From positions 1-53,431 of the forward strand of contig JAFBIU010000023.1 of the NCBI GenBank assembly GCA_021531775.1: a stretch of 53,431 bases of DNA, written 5' to 3'. The notes under the pieces are model-generated. The model was not told where the DNA came from and searched no databases. It saw only the letters and a list, made by a program, of their open reading frames with translations. A program made the translations under genes and the position numbers. Shown in pieces: positions 17,357-27,125 of this stretch (position 1 is its first letter; every line of letters begins with the position of its first letter). This DNA is from Parabacteroides distasonis (GTDB lineage Bacteria > Bacteroidota > Bacteroidia > Bacteroidales > Tannerellaceae).

Positions 17357-18139
17357 CTACTTCTGATAGAAACGGACCCAATCGATGGACATTTCGACGG
17401 GCAGTTCGGTAGGATCGACAGCTCCGACCCATGAGCCTCCTAACTGCATATCGAGCAGGAGATAGAAGGGTTGATGGAAGGGGAACTGACCCTCCTGATC
17501 GGTCTCGATCCGCGGATAGGTAAAGGTATGCTGATCGTTGATGAAGAAGCAGAGACTATCGGCATACATTTCGACGGCATACACATTGTAGGCCTCCGGA
17601 TGGATCGGGCCGGTACTTCCCTGGGGTGGAGTCGTCTTGAAACCCAAATCGTAGGTATAATGCGAGTGGACGGTCTGATAGGCGATGTTGTCGTAATTGA
17701 GCCGTTCCATGATGTCGATCTCACCACCCATCGGCCACTGCCCCTCTTGCGGCAACAACCAAAAGGCGGGCCAGGCACCTGTGGCTCCATTCAGCTTGGC
17801 CTTGATCTCCAAACGTCCATCCATGAACCCCATCTTTCCTTTTGTATAGACACCTCCTGTCAGGAAAGGGGCTGTATCTTGCGGTTGCGTCAGATTCTGG
17901 ATGCCCCGAAGCACCAGATTTCCATTGCGCATCTCATAGAGCGAATCAAAATCGGACATATAGTTGTTCCAGTCCGCTGTTCCTCGCGGAATCTTGCTCC
18001 ATACAGCCGGATCAAAACCCTTTATCTGATCAAAATTTTCTTCCCACACCAAACGCCATTCCGGTTGCGAAGGTGTACAAGCAGCCAGTAAACAAAACAG
18101 GCTGATTAAACCAATCAAATCATATCGTCTCATAATCAA
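17357..18139 (-). CDS. GH16 family glycoside hydrolase lipoprotein
   Basis: A 260-residue lipoprotein hydrolase. The signal has lipobox LLAAC with Cys21. The GH16 catalytic motif GGEIDIME at residues 138-145 supplies the nucleophile Glu140 and acid/base Glu145, with WPAFWLLP just before it, as in beta-1,3(4)-glucanases and related enzymes. Substrates of the family include laminarin, mixed-linkage glucan, agarose and host glycans; the sequence alone does not decide. It lies 145 bases downstream of the DUF5107 gene after a strong terminator, with a possible -7 box of its own (18158-18165). It probably supplies the endo-acting enzyme of this utilisation locus. Confidence 0.9.
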   Translation of the reverse strand: MIMRRYDLIGLISLFCLLAACTPSQPEWRLVWEENFDQIKGFDPAVWSKIPRGTADWNNYMSDFDSLYEMRNGNLVLRGIQNLTQPQDTAPFLTGGVYTKGKMGFMDGRLEIKAKLNGATGAWPAFWLLPQEGQWPMGGEIDIMERLNYDNIAYQTVHSHYTYDLGFKTTPPQGSTGPIHPEAYNVYAVEMYADSLCFFINDQHTFTYPRIETDQEGQFPFHQPFYLLLDMQLGGSWVGAVDPTELPVEMSIDWVRFYQK

Positions 18140-18157
18140 CTTTATTTTTTAGGACGA

Positions 18158-18165
18158 CAAATATA
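18158..18165 (-). promoter_or_regulatory. Possible -7 box of the GH16 gene
   Basis: TATATTTG on the minus strand fits TAnnTTTG, about 19 bases upstream of the GH16 start, and lies after the DUF5107 terminator. No TTTG is found at the standard distance, so it is a weak call. Confidence 0.35.
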
Positions 18166-18235
18166 GTTATTTAGGTCGATTGCAGAACTACCCGAGGTAA
18201 GCAAATGCACGCTTTTCATAGGAACGAGATGAAAA

Positions 18236-18267
18236 AAGCCCCCAGCCTTCATCCGGCATGGGGGCTT
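18236..18267 (-). terminator. Terminator after the DUF5107-TPR gene
   Basis: A GC-rich stem AAGCCCCCA-GCC with GGC-(A)-TGGGGGCTT, 12 bp with one bulged base, followed in minus-strand RNA by six uridines. It separates the DUF5107 gene from GH16. Confidence 0.8.
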
Positions 18268-18283
18268 GTATGAGAGCATGTCA

Positions 18284-21200
18284 TCATTCCGCATGATCCT
18301 TCATCCACTTGGCCCAGATGTTACCTGGGTAGAGACGAAGGGCCTCCTCCAACTGCTGTTGGGCTGCTGCCGGATTCTCCTGCAACAGATCAATCAAGGC
18401 ACTGAAGTAGCACATGTTGCTTTGCTGTACATTACGGTCGGCCTCACCAAACTTCGCATAGGAATCCATCAGATTCTTCTGGAAACGTTCGCGTGTCTGC
18501 AACAGTTTGTCCAGTTCCGCTTTGAACGCATCCGTACGACCCAACTTGGCCAAGGCACGTGCCTTGTAATAGCCCAAGTCGGACAGACCACCCCGGACTT
18601 CAGCCTGAGCGGATTGCTCAAAGAAGGCTTTGGCCTCGGCTGTCTTGCCTTGACCCTCGCATGCCAGACCGGACAGATAGGCCAACTTGGCCGTATAGCC
18701 ACCATGGGTAGGAGGAGCCACCTCCAGATTGACCGGATACTGGCCTGCCAGATCAAACTCCTGAATTGCCTTGGCATACTGCTTGCCCGTCAACAGCTTC
18801 AGGCCCTTCAAGGCATGCGAATCCACATAGATGTCATGTACCTGACCACCTCCTTCCCACAGATGGAAATGGCGGTTGTCGAGGATCCGGATCGCCTTGT
18901 CATACTGACCCGCCCAATTGTAAAGCGTCAACAGACGCATGACAGCATCATCATGCTTCAAGACCGTCTTCATCCGTTTCTCCAGCCGTTTCAACCGTTG
19001 GTCGAAGGGACGGTTCGCCTGTTCGTAGAGTTTGTCCGATTCGGTCAGCAGCAAAGCATCCTCCGGATTGGCTTCGATGGCCCGATCGTAATAGGCGATT
19101 GCATCTTCCCAATTACCCTTCACCCCTTCGCCAAAACCGGCATTACGATTGGCAATGGAAAACGAAGGATCCAACGTAACAGACTGTTTCCAAGCAATCA
19201 ATCCAGCCTCTTTCTGACCCAAGTAGTACAACAGATTCCCTTGATAATAGGGCAACTTGGCATCTTGGGGAGCTACCTGTACCAACCGGTCAAAGAGGGC
19301 CACCTCCTCCAAACGCAACGGATAGTTGTGCAAGGGTGAGAGCTGACCGGCTACCGCAATCTCGGCCTGTGCCTCCGACTCCTTCCCCTGTTGCAACAGG
19401 TTGTAGGCTTTGTAATAATGCACCAAAGGAGCATCGGCAAAGGGTGTACCGATAGCAAGGGCAGCATCCAAGAGGGTCAACGCATCCTGGGTAGCCCCCA
19501 TCGTCATGTAGTTGGCCACCACCTCCAGCAGCTCTTGCATGGCAATCAGCCCTTCACTCCGGTAGGGTCGTGTCCCCTTCAGGAAGGAGGCATCCCCCTG
19601 CTGCAGGAAGCTCTGTTCCGCTTCGCTCCAGTAGTCCAACGGGTCGATGGACTGGATATAGTCCAAGGTAGCCAAGGCTTCCGACTGTTTTCCCAACTGA
19701 CGCAAGATGTAGGCCTTCACGCTCAATGCCTGCAAATCGCGTGCCCCCACATAGAGCGACTGTTCGATCAGCTCCAAGGCCTTCGGATACTTCTTCGCCC
19801 GTACGGCAGCCACAGCCAGCTGATAGAAGGCCGGATGCTTGAAGTCGGGTGTCCAAGTAGCTGCCCACAAAGCCTCTTCCGCTTCGGCTGTCCGTCCGGT
19901 CATCTGGTAGAGATAGCCTAAATAGTAGAGGGCTTCGGTATTCTTGACCCGGGTATAGTCATGCGAGAGACGTGCTTGTGCCCGCAAGAGGTGTTTCTCG
20001 GCCAGTGCCCATTCCGCCTGCCGGATATAATGCTTGCCCACCTCGATGTTGACACGGGCATCCATCGAATCCCGACGCAAGGCCTCTTCATAGAAATCCA
20101 TGTAGCTCAAACGTGCATTGTTGAACTGATCCACCCGCAAGCCGGCCAGATAGAGCTCCTCGTTGGTCTGATACTCCTGGACTGGTTTCGTACCGTCGAT
20201 CACCTTCGGCAAGGGTTTCTCTTCCAGCTTCACCGGACGATAATCAACCAAGAGTGTTCCCTCGGCATCATACAAGGCGGTATAGAGATCGTGCGGTTGG
20301 ACCGTAGAGGGTACCTTCACCTCTTCCAGGAAGTAGCGGTTCGGATCGACATCCACCCGCTTGTCCAACAGGATCTGATCCGCCTGCTTCACCACCACAC
20401 GGGCCCCCTTTTGGATCTGGGTCACGCAATAACCTACCCGATAGCTGCCGGCCTGATCCGACGGTTCGAAGTTGACGGCTGCCTCATCGGAGGCATTCTT
20501 CACGCCTCGGATTCCCTTGATCGGATACCAGATCTGGCGGAACTCCCGGATCTCGCCCGGATTGATCCAGCTGTAGTCGGGCTGGTTGTCAGAATAGGCT
20601 CCCACCATCAGCTCCAAGTAGTGGCCATCCTTGTCGGAAAGAATCTTATTCCACATCTGTCCGTTGGGATTGTTGCCCCACAAGAAGAATTTCTTGCCCG
20701 GAACCACATGACGGTTGGCCACATGAACCGTTCCGGCATCCTTGCCATAGTCGTAACCGGCCAGAAACTCCATCTGGCTGCCCCAAGCGAAAATGGAACG
20801 GCTGTTGTCCGTAAAGTTCTTCCACCAAGAGAGGTCGGCATTTTGGGTACGGTCACTTCCGTAGGGACCGATCGGCCAAGGGGTGAAATAGACTTTGTGG
20901 TGGTCCGCTCCTGCCTGTACATCAGGCGGGAAGATCACTTGATACTGTTCGTTGCAATGAACCGACACATTGGCCCAATAGAGCATGGACTGGATCATGG
21001 GGGTCGGATTGATCACCTTGACACGCGATTCCACCCACGAACGGCCGGGATAGACTGTCACGCCTACCAACCATTTCAGGCGATGGCGCAATTCGGTCTC
21101 GCCCACCCAAATGGTCTTGCTGCCGTCGGGATTCTCCTCCATCTTCCAGTTGACCGGCATGTAGCTGCTGGCCCGATGATGGTCAGGAATGTTCCATTCG

Positions 21201-21601
21201 ACACCTCCGGACAACCAGGCCCCCAACATACCGATCAAAGCCGGCTTGATGCCGGTTTGTGTGTAAAAGAAATGATAATCATTGGTCCGGTCGGTAGCTG
21301 CAAAGATGCGTCCACCGATCTCCGGCAAGATCGAGAGATCGACATACTCATTGTCGAGACGAAGCACATTGTACGCCTTTTCCTCCTGCTTTTCCGTCAT
21401 CACGTCATACAACGGATAGGGATAGATGTAGCCTTCGGCCCCTTGATAGACTCGGCCGGTAAAGAAGATGGGATCCACTTCGGGCGCACCAATCTGATAG
21501 GTAGGGATCTTTTCTGTAACGGATTGCATCCGCACCTGCTGCTGGGCACACAACGGAAACGCACAAGCCAGCAACAGACAACTCACAAAATTAGATTTCA
21601 T
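18284..21601 (-). CDS. Large secreted DUF5107 and TPR-repeat protein
   Basis: A 1105-residue exported protein. Residues 1-19 are a signal peptide ending LCAQ. Residues about 30-390 fit DUF5107, a beta-sandwich domain resembling mutarotase-like folds, with DNEYVDLSILPEIGGRIFAA and WLSGGVEWNIPDHHRASSY; about 390-480 form a linker domain; from about 480 to the end runs a long array of TPR repeats (ALYYLGYLYQMTGRTAEAEE). The mutarotase-like part suggests carbohydrate binding or processing, and the TPR array a protein scaffold. It is downstream of SusC-SusD, separated by a terminator hairpin. Enzyme activity cannot be asserted from what I see. Confidence 0.8.
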   Translation of the reverse strand: MKSNFVSCLLLACAFPLCAQQQVRMQSVTEKIPTYQIGAPEVDPIFFTGRVYQGAEGYIYPYPLYDVMTEKQEEKAYNVLRLDNEYVDLSILPEIGGRIFAATDRTNDYHFFYTQTGIKPALIGMLGAWLSGGVEWNIPDHHRASSYMPVNWKMEENPDGSKTIWVGETELRHRLKWLVGVTVYPGRSWVESRVKVINPTPMIQSMLYWANVSVHCNEQYQVIFPPDVQAGADHHKVYFTPWPIGPYGSDRTQNADLSWWKNFTDNSRSIFAWGSQMEFLAGYDYGKDAGTVHVANRHVVPGKKFFLWGNNPNGQMWNKILSDKDGHYLELMVGAYSDNQPDYSWINPGEIREFRQIWYPIKGIRGVKNASDEAAVNFEPSDQAGSYRVGYCVTQIQKGARVVVKQADQILLDKRVDVDPNRYFLEEVKVPSTVQPHDLYTALYDAEGTLLVDYRPVKLEEKPLPKVIDGTKPVQEYQTNEELYLAGLRVDQFNNARLSYMDFYEEALRRDSMDARVNIEVGKHYIRQAEWALAEKHLLRAQARLSHDYTRVKNTEALYYLGYLYQMTGRTAEAEEALWAATWTPDFKHPAFYQLAVAAVRAKKYPKALELIEQSLYVGARDLQALSVKAYILRQLGKQSEALATLDYIQSIDPLDYWSEAEQSFLQQGDASFLKGTRPYRSEGLIAMQELLEVVANYMTMGATQDALTLLDAALAIGTPFADAPLVHYYKAYNLLQQGKESEAQAEIAVAGQLSPLHNYPLRLEEVALFDRLVQVAPQDAKLPYYQGNLLYYLGQKEAGLIAWKQSVTLDPSFSIANRNAGFGEGVKGNWEDAIAYYDRAIEANPEDALLLTESDKLYEQANRPFDQRLKRLEKRMKTVLKHDDAVMRLLTLYNWAGQYDKAIRILDNRHFHLWEGGGQVHDIYVDSHALKGLKLLTGKQYAKAIQEFDLAGQYPVNLEVAPPTHGGYTAKLAYLSGLACEGQGKTAEAKAFFEQSAQAEVRGGLSDLGYYKARALAKLGRTDAFKAELDKLLQTRERFQKNLMDSYAKFGEADRNVQQSNMCYFSALIDLLQENPAAAQQQLEEALRLYPGNIWAKWMKDHAE

Positions 21602-21629
21602 GGTGGACTATTTTTAGGTATGTAAAAAA

Positions 21630-21668
21630 CCGGCAGGAAGACCGGATAGACTCCTGTCTGCCTGCCGG
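21630..21668 (-). terminator. Terminator between the second SusD and the DUF5107 gene
   Basis: A 13-position stem CCGGCAGGCAGAC (minus strand) with one internal mismatch, a 13-base loop, then six uridines. It lies 33 bases past the SusD stop and may set the ratio of transporter to downstream products. Confidence 0.75.
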
Positions 21669-21700
21669 ATGAAGATACAATAATTACGCTATAAAACGGT

Positions 21701-23290
21701 TTATCTGGTCAGATTACTGTTCAGTTGCGTATCACTGGCCGGATAGGGCAAATAGATCGACTTCTCACCCTGCCAGGTGGTTTCGGCATTGACCTCTACA
21801 CTCTCCTTACGGAAAATGCCCGGGGCCACTTCGATCGGATTGTTGGCCTTGCGTTGGTTGAAGGTCTGCTCCAAGGTCTCCAGACGCATCTGGTCGTCAC
21901 GACGGGTGACGAGACCAGCCCAATAGCCTGCCACTTCCCAACCATGCTCCTTGACAGCTGCTTCTGCAAAGTCGTTGCCGCTCAAGCCCGATTTCAACGG
22001 TTCCAGACCGGCACGTTCACGCACCTGATTGATGCACTCGTAAGCCATCGTGTTGGGAGTACCCTCTGCACGAGCCTGTGCTTCTGCATACCACAACAGG
22101 ACTTCCGAGTAGCGGATCAGACGATGGCGATGGCTGTTGGTCATCCAAGAGGTGTTGGCCGGCTTCGTGTAGTCGTAATCGCCACCATCTTCGCCAATCG
22201 TATAGATACAGAACATCGGGTGCTGTTCGGGGATTCGTTCGTCCCACCAGTCGAGCAATTCGCCACCCGCCTTGTTGCCTTCCAGAATCTTGGGATTGTA
22301 GGTGGCATCCTTACGCGGACCTGCCGGGAAGTCTTTCCAGAACTGGATTTCACCCCAACCGTCACCCCAACCTCCAAGCGATTCGAAGAGGTTACTGTCG
22401 GTAAACTGGGAGTCTTCCACCCAAGTGAAGTCACGAGAGTAGCAGATACCTACGACCGTTTCGTTCGTATAGTTGTGGCTGGTTGAATAGACATGCTTGT
22501 ATTCCGGTTCCAGGATATACTCGTAGGTACCGGCCTTTACCCCATCGATCACGGCCTTGGCCTGTTCGGCAGCTGATGCATAATATTGGGTCTGCTTCAT
22601 GGGCCAACCCGCCATGGCCATATAGACGGCCGCCAAGGTAGCCTGAGAGGCCTGTTTGGTGATGTAGATATTGGCAGAACCGTTGTTGCGAGGCATGCCA
22701 CTATAACCGGTCGGCAAGATGGAGATACAATCCTGCAAATCCTTCACGATCTGTGAATAGACCTCTTCGACACTGGCCAACGGACGTTCATAATCCACAT
22801 TATTGTCCAAGACCAAGGGAACCGGTCCGAACCGACGAACCAACCAGAAGTAGTTGACAGCCCGCCAGAACTTGGCCTGACCGATCGCAATGTTGATCTC
22901 CTCCTGGGTAGTGGGTGTACGTTCGGCATTCAGCACAATGTAATTGGAAGCCTTGATGGCGGTATAGGCGGTTTGCCAAGCGGCCTCCACACCCTTGTTG
23001 GCATCTGTCGGACGGAACGCATCCACCTCGGCATAGGCCTGTTTGTTACTACCCGGGTTGGTAGTCAGGTCATCGCCTTGCCAACTCGGAATGGTCGGGT
23101 TGGTATTGGTCTGCAGGTTGCAGACCTGACGATACAGGGCATACGTGGCCATATCCAACTCATCCTGTGTGGAGAAGAAGGTAGTTGGAGTCAGTTTACC
23201 CTTCGGGTCTTCGTCCAAAAAATCACTGCATGAACTGGTAAGCATGGCCAAGCCCAATGCACAAAGGATATATTTCGTTTTCATACTCAA
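21701..23290 (-). CDS. SusD/RagB-family glycan-binding lipoprotein
   Basis: A 529-residue surface lipoprotein partner of the SusC transporter encoded 16 bases upstream. The signal peptide ends in lipobox TSSC, followed by SDFLDEDPKGKLTPTTFFST, the classic SusD N-terminus. The TPR-like helical core includes FWRAVNYFWLVRRFGPVPLV and the C-terminal half has HRLIRYSEVLLWYAEAQARA and CINQVRERAGLEPL, all standard for SusD/RagB. The C-terminus YLPYPASDTQLNSNLTR matches the end of full-length members. It presumably binds the polysaccharide cut by the GH16 enzyme. Starts at MSMKTKYI or two codons later. Confidence 0.95.
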   Translation of the reverse strand: MSMKTKYILCALGLAMLTSSCSDFLDEDPKGKLTPTTFFSTQDELDMATYALYRQVCNLQTNTNPTIPSWQGDDLTTNPGSNKQAYAEVDAFRPTDANKGVEAAWQTAYTAIKASNYIVLNAERTPTTQEEINIAIGQAKFWRAVNYFWLVRRFGPVPLVLDNNVDYERPLASVEEVYSQIVKDLQDCISILPTGYSGMPRNNGSANIYITKQASQATLAAVYMAMAGWPMKQTQYYASAAEQAKAVIDGVKAGTYEYILEPEYKHVYSTSHNYTNETVVGICYSRDFTWVEDSQFTDSNLFESLGGWGDGWGEIQFWKDFPAGPRKDATYNPKILEGNKAGGELLDWWDERIPEQHPMFCIYTIGEDGGDYDYTKPANTSWMTNSHRHRLIRYSEVLLWYAEAQARAEGTPNTMAYECINQVRERAGLEPLKSGLSGNDFAEAAVKEHGWEVAGYWAGLVTRRDDQMRLETLEQTFNQRKANNPIEVAPGIFRKESVEVNAETTWQGEKSIYLPYPASDTQLNSNLTR

Positions 23291-23306
23291 TTTACTGTTT
23301 AACGGT

Positions 23307-26300
23307 TTAGAAATTCATACGGACACCAAATGTAAAGCTTCGCATCAACGGATAAGCTCCCAAATCTACACCATCGACCACATCATCACCCAACGAGAGA
23401 CCGGCCGGGTCCATACCCTTGTAGCTGGTGATCGTGAAGAGGTTCTGGGCACTCAAGGTCAAGCGGAGGTCGGCAAACTTCGTCACGCTCTTGGCCAAGT
23501 TGTACGACAAGCTCAAGTTGTCTAAACGAAGGTAGCTGGCATTCTCCAGGAACTTCGTGGAGGTAGATGCAGACTGATAATCGTTACCGGTTACGGTTAC
23601 GGAGGGGTAACGAGCGGCCTGTCCCACCACATCGAAGTTGTCATTCAGATACTCTTTCAAGGTGATGAAGGCATAGTCACCTGTCATGGCGGTACCGGTG
23701 AAGCGTACCAGGTTCAGACGGTCTGCCCCAAATGAGCCAGTGAAGAAGACGTTCAAATCCCAGTTTCTCCAATGCAAGGTGTTGTTCCAACCCAATGTGA
23801 AGTCCGGATTGGATTTGCCGATGAAGGTACGGTCGTGGCTGTCAATCGTGCCATCGCCATTCAGATCCTCAAACGAGTCGTGTCCGGTTGCATCCAAACC
23901 TTTCCATACATAGCCATAGAAAGCACCAATGGGCTGACCCACTTCCACACGGTTCACACCATCGGAGGGAATCATACCGGAGGCGGGAGACCATCCGGAG
24001 ATGAATTCCAGACCACCCAAATCCTTCACCTCATTCTTCAGGTAGGTGCCGGTAAGGGTCGTGCTCCATCCGAAGTCGGGTGTGTCGATGATGTTGGCAT
24101 CAATCGAGAAGTCGATACCGGTATTGCTTACTTCGGCTGCATTCACCCAATAGGAACCGCCACCATCATAGTTCGGGATGGTACGTTTCAGCAAACCATC
24201 TTTCGTCCGCTTGTTGAAGTAGTCGAACGACACGCGCAACCGACGATCCAGTACGGCAAAGTCAACACCCAAGTCAAACTGATGGGTGGTCTCCCAACTC
24301 AGGTCCGGAGTGGCTACCGACTGTCCGATCCAATAACCGGTATATTGCGAAGAGGTACCGAACGCATACATGGCCTGCGACATCAGACCCAAGGTCTCGT
24401 ACGAGTTGATGGCCTGGCTACCGATCAGACCGTAGCTGGCACGGATCTTCAGATCCTGAACGGCCTGCTGGTTCTGCATGAAGGGTTCGTTGCCCATCGA
24501 CCAAGCGGCTGCAATAGAGGGGAAGAAGCCCCACTTGTCGTTGAAGAACTTGGACGAACCATCGGCACGGAACGTACCGGTCACCATGTAGCGATCCTTG
24601 TAGTTGTACATGACACGGGCTACACCAGACATCAAGGTCCACTTGGAGTATTCGTTGGTGGAGGTACGGCTGGAGGCCATGTTCACGTTCCAGTAGCCGA
24701 CACCTTCGGTCAACAGGTTGTTGCCAGCAATGCCCATCTGCCGATACTCCTTGCTGGTGGCCTCATAGACAGCTGTTGCGGTCAAGGAGTGGTCGTTCCA
24801 CTTACCCATGTAGGTCAAGTTGTTGGTGGTCTGCAACATCATGTTGTAGGCATCCGCATTGCTCATCGAGCTCTTGCTGGAAACCTTTTCCGTACCGAAG
24901 CCATAGGTCTTCAGATCGTTATAGTCGATACCGTTGCTGGTCGTGAAGGTCAATCCTTCGCAAATGTCGAACTTCAAATCGATACGTGCATTCACGATGT
25001 CCTGAATCGATTCACTGCTCTGTTCTCTCAGACGGCCCACCGGATTCTCCTGTGTCAACGCACTATACTGGTCGCGTGTGTAGGTCATGCCGTCCTCCTT
25101 GAAGATGTTGATGACGGGAGCATAGTTCATGGCACCCGTTACGACATTATCCTTTTGAGCACCAAAGCTGCCATAGCGACGGGTGTTGTGAGAGGCATTG
25201 ACATCGGCTGTCACATGCAACCAGTCGGTTACCTGAGCCGTCACGTTGGCACGTGCCTGATAACGGTCGTTGTTATTCTCAATGACGATACCCTCTTCAC
25301 CCACAAAGTTTCCGGAAACCAAGTATTGCGACTTGTCGTTACCACCGGAGAAGGAGACTTTATAATCCTGTGTGATACCGGTCTGGAAGATCTCATCCTG
25401 CCAGTCTGTCGAAGGAGTCGTACCGGAGAAGGTACCCGGACGATAGACATTGTATAAATCGGCAAACTCTTTTGAACTCAAGGTCTCGTACCGTTTGGCC
25501 ACCGAACCGACACTCAGACGGGCATCGACCGTCACCTGACGGGTGTTGGCCTTACCGGTCTTGGTGGTGATCAAAACGACACCATTCGCACCACGGGAAC
25601 CATAAATAGCGGTGGAAGAGGCATCCTTCAGGATCTGCATGGACTGGATGTCTTCCGGGTTCAAACCGGTCAGACCGCTCTCGCGCACGATACCGTCGAT
25701 CACATACAACGGGTCGTTGCTACGGTTGATAGAGCCGGATCCACGCACACGGATACGGGCTGCATTACCCGGACCACCTGTATTGGTCACCTGCACACCC
25801 GACACACGGCCTTGCAAAGCATCAGACACTTGCGTGATCGGCTGGTCTTTGAAGGATTTGTTGTCCAAAACGGCCACAGAACCGGCCAAGTCGGCTTTAC
25901 GGACAACACCATAACCCACGACCACTACTTCGTCCAGATTTTGGGAATCATCCTGGAGGGTGATGGTCAAGGTACGTTGATTATTGACAGCTACTTCTTT
26001 GGCAACATAGCCGATATAAGAGACTTTCAATTTGGCGTTGGGAGCCACCTGAATGGAAAACTTACCATCCAAATCGGTAATACAACCATTGGTCGTGCCC
26101 TCTTCGACAACATTGGCACCAATGATCGGTTCGCCATTCGCATCCGTCACGGTACCTGTTACCGTAATGGTCTGTTGTTGAACACCCATCACACTGACGG
26201 TCGGCAGTTGATCGGTTTCGCCTGAGGCGTTGTTGGCGAAAGCTCCCCATGCTGATGCGGTCAGCATGACAGCAGTCAGAGGTAATACTCTGGAAATTTG

Positions 26301-26351
26301 TTTGAACCGAGAATCATACAGATCCAATCTCGGTAAGAGAGAGTTTTTCAT
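23307..26351 (-). CDS. SusC/RagA-family TonB-dependent outer membrane transporter
   Basis: A 1014-residue outer membrane importer for oligosaccharides. It has an unusually long N-terminal signal (hydrophobic core VLPLTAVMLTASAWGAFA, cleaved near residue 40), a carboxypeptidase-regulatory-like domain beginning ITVTGTVTDANGEPIIGANV, the linker DEVVVVGYGVVRKADLAGSV, and the plug with DPLYVIDGIVRESG and MQILKDASSTAIYGSRGANG. The barrel ends MRSFTFGVRMNF. It heads the operon; the 313-base upstream region has a -7-like box (26520-26527) but no -33 box, as expected for an inducible locus. No regulator gene (HTCS or anti-sigma) is next to it in this window. Confidence 0.95.
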   Translation of the reverse strand: MKNSLLPRLDLYDSRFKQISRVLPLTAVMLTASAWGAFANNASGETDQLPTVSVMGVQQQTITVTGTVTDANGEPIIGANVVEEGTTNGCITDLDGKFSIQVAPNAKLKVSYIGYVAKEVAVNNQRTLTITLQDDSQNLDEVVVVGYGVVRKADLAGSVAVLDNKSFKDQPITQVSDALQGRVSGVQVTNTGGPGNAARIRVRGSGSINRSNDPLYVIDGIVRESGLTGLNPEDIQSMQILKDASSTAIYGSRGANGVVLITTKTGKANTRQVTVDARLSVGSVAKRYETLSSKEFADLYNVYRPGTFSGTTPSTDWQDEIFQTGITQDYKVSFSGGNDKSQYLVSGNFVGEEGIVIENNNDRYQARANVTAQVTDWLHVTADVNASHNTRRYGSFGAQKDNVVTGAMNYAPVINIFKEDGMTYTRDQYSALTQENPVGRLREQSSESIQDIVNARIDLKFDICEGLTFTTSNGIDYNDLKTYGFGTEKVSSKSSMSNADAYNMMLQTTNNLTYMGKWNDHSLTATAVYEATSKEYRQMGIAGNNLLTEGVGYWNVNMASSRTSTNEYSKWTLMSGVARVMYNYKDRYMVTGTFRADGSSKFFNDKWGFFPSIAAAWSMGNEPFMQNQQAVQDLKIRASYGLIGSQAINSYETLGLMSQAMYAFGTSSQYTGYWIGQSVATPDLSWETTHQFDLGVDFAVLDRRLRVSFDYFNKRTKDGLLKRTIPNYDGGGSYWVNAAEVSNTGIDFSIDANIIDTPDFGWSTTLTGTYLKNEVKDLGGLEFISGWSPASGMIPSDGVNRVEVGQPIGAFYGYVWKGLDATGHDSFEDLNGDGTIDSHDRTFIGKSNPDFTLGWNNTLHWRNWDLNVFFTGSFGADRLNLVRFTGTAMTGDYAFITLKEYLNDNFDVVGQAARYPSVTVTGNDYQSASTSTKFLENASYLRLDNLSLSYNLAKSVTKFADLRLTLSAQNLFTITSYKGMDPAGLSLGDDVVDGVDLGAYPLMRSFTFGVRMNF

Positions 26352-26601
26352 ACGTTGATATTTAAGATGATTTTACGTTAATTTATTAGAAAACTTAGAA
26401 TAGTATATTTTTAACACTATTCTGATACAAACAGTCTTTCAACTGTTAAATTCACGTTTGAACGTCCTTCATAGGCATTAAAATTTGTATTATAAGTTTA
26501 TCTTTTATCGTTACAACAGCAAAGATAGATGGTTTGTTCATTCGATATTCATCTTTCTCACCCTTTTTTCTCCTCAACTCTATTAAATAATGCAAACAAA
26601 A
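26352..26601. other. Upstream region of the GH16 utilisation locus
   Basis: No gene seen. A minus-strand TATCTTTG (26520-26527) lies about 170 bases before the SusC start, with no TTTG at 19-21 bases upstream. The long 5' leader is AT-rich and could hold regulatory sequence. The sufE terminator bounds the region on the right. Confidence 0.4.
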
Positions 26602-26637
26602 AAGGCCATAGCAGGAGGTGATTCCTACTATGGCCTT
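26602..26637 (-). terminator. Terminator of the sufE operon
   Basis: Minus-strand RNA forms a 14-bp stem around AAGGCCAUAG with one G-U pair and an 8-base loop, followed by a U-rich tract. It begins 28 bases past the SufE stop codon. Confidence 0.8.
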
Positions 26638-26664
26638 GATACAGAAGTGTGTTGTTCGGTTGGA

Positions 26665-27090
26665 TCAAGCCTGCTCTTTCGCCCGGAAAGCCATGGCATA
26701 AAGCCGCATCTGCTTGACCATCGCCACCAATCCATTCGAACGGGTGGGCGATAGGTGCTCTTTCAAACCGATCTGATCGATGAAATGGAGATCAGCATCC
26801 AGAATCTCCTGAGGAGTATGATCGGAAAGTACCCGAATCAACAAGCTGACAATGCCTTTGACAATGACCGCATCACTCTCCCCTCGGAAGTGGATCCGTC
26901 CATCCACATAGTCGGCTTGCAACCAAACCCGACTCTGGCAACCCTCAATCAGGTTGCTTTCGGTCTTGTATTTCTCATCCAATGGTTCGAGCGCATTGCC
27001 CAAGTCGATCAGCAACGCATATTTATCCATCCAATCGTCGAAGTCTGCAAATTCTGCAATCACTTCGTCTTGCAATTCATTAATTGACAT
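26665..27090 (-). CDS. sufE: SufE-family cysteine desulfuration protein
   Basis: Cytoplasmic sulfur acceptor that takes persulfide sulfur from a cysteine desulfurase (SufS) for iron-sulfur cluster assembly. The 141-residue protein has the active cysteine in LIEGCQSRVW (Cys51), which is the SufE signature, and the downstream residues GIVSLLIRVLSDHTPQEI and HLSPTRSNGL match the family. It starts 35 bases after the glutaminyl cyclase stop codon on the same strand, so it is probably the end of that operon. The other suf genes are not in this window. Confidence 0.92.
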   Translation of the reverse strand: MSINELQDEVIAEFADFDDWMDKYALLIDLGNALEPLDEKYKTESNLIEGCQSRVWLQADYVDGRIHFRGESDAVIVKGIVSLLIRVLSDHTPQEILDADLHFIDQIGLKEHLSPTRSNGLVAMVKQMRLYAMAFRAKEQA

Positions 27091-27125
27091 CGCTTCCTCC
27101 TATCTATTTTATATAATGTATATCC

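Noticed and set aside
19961-21625. 554-codon plus-strand frame opposite the DUF5107 gene
   Set aside because: Antisense shadow without recognisable domains; the minus-strand protein has a signal peptide and coherent domains.
23590-23601. Two GTTACG units inside the second SusC gene
   Set aside because: They are codons for VTVT in a conserved coding region, with no CTTG tail and no third unit, so they are taken as chance rather than as an eighth cluster.
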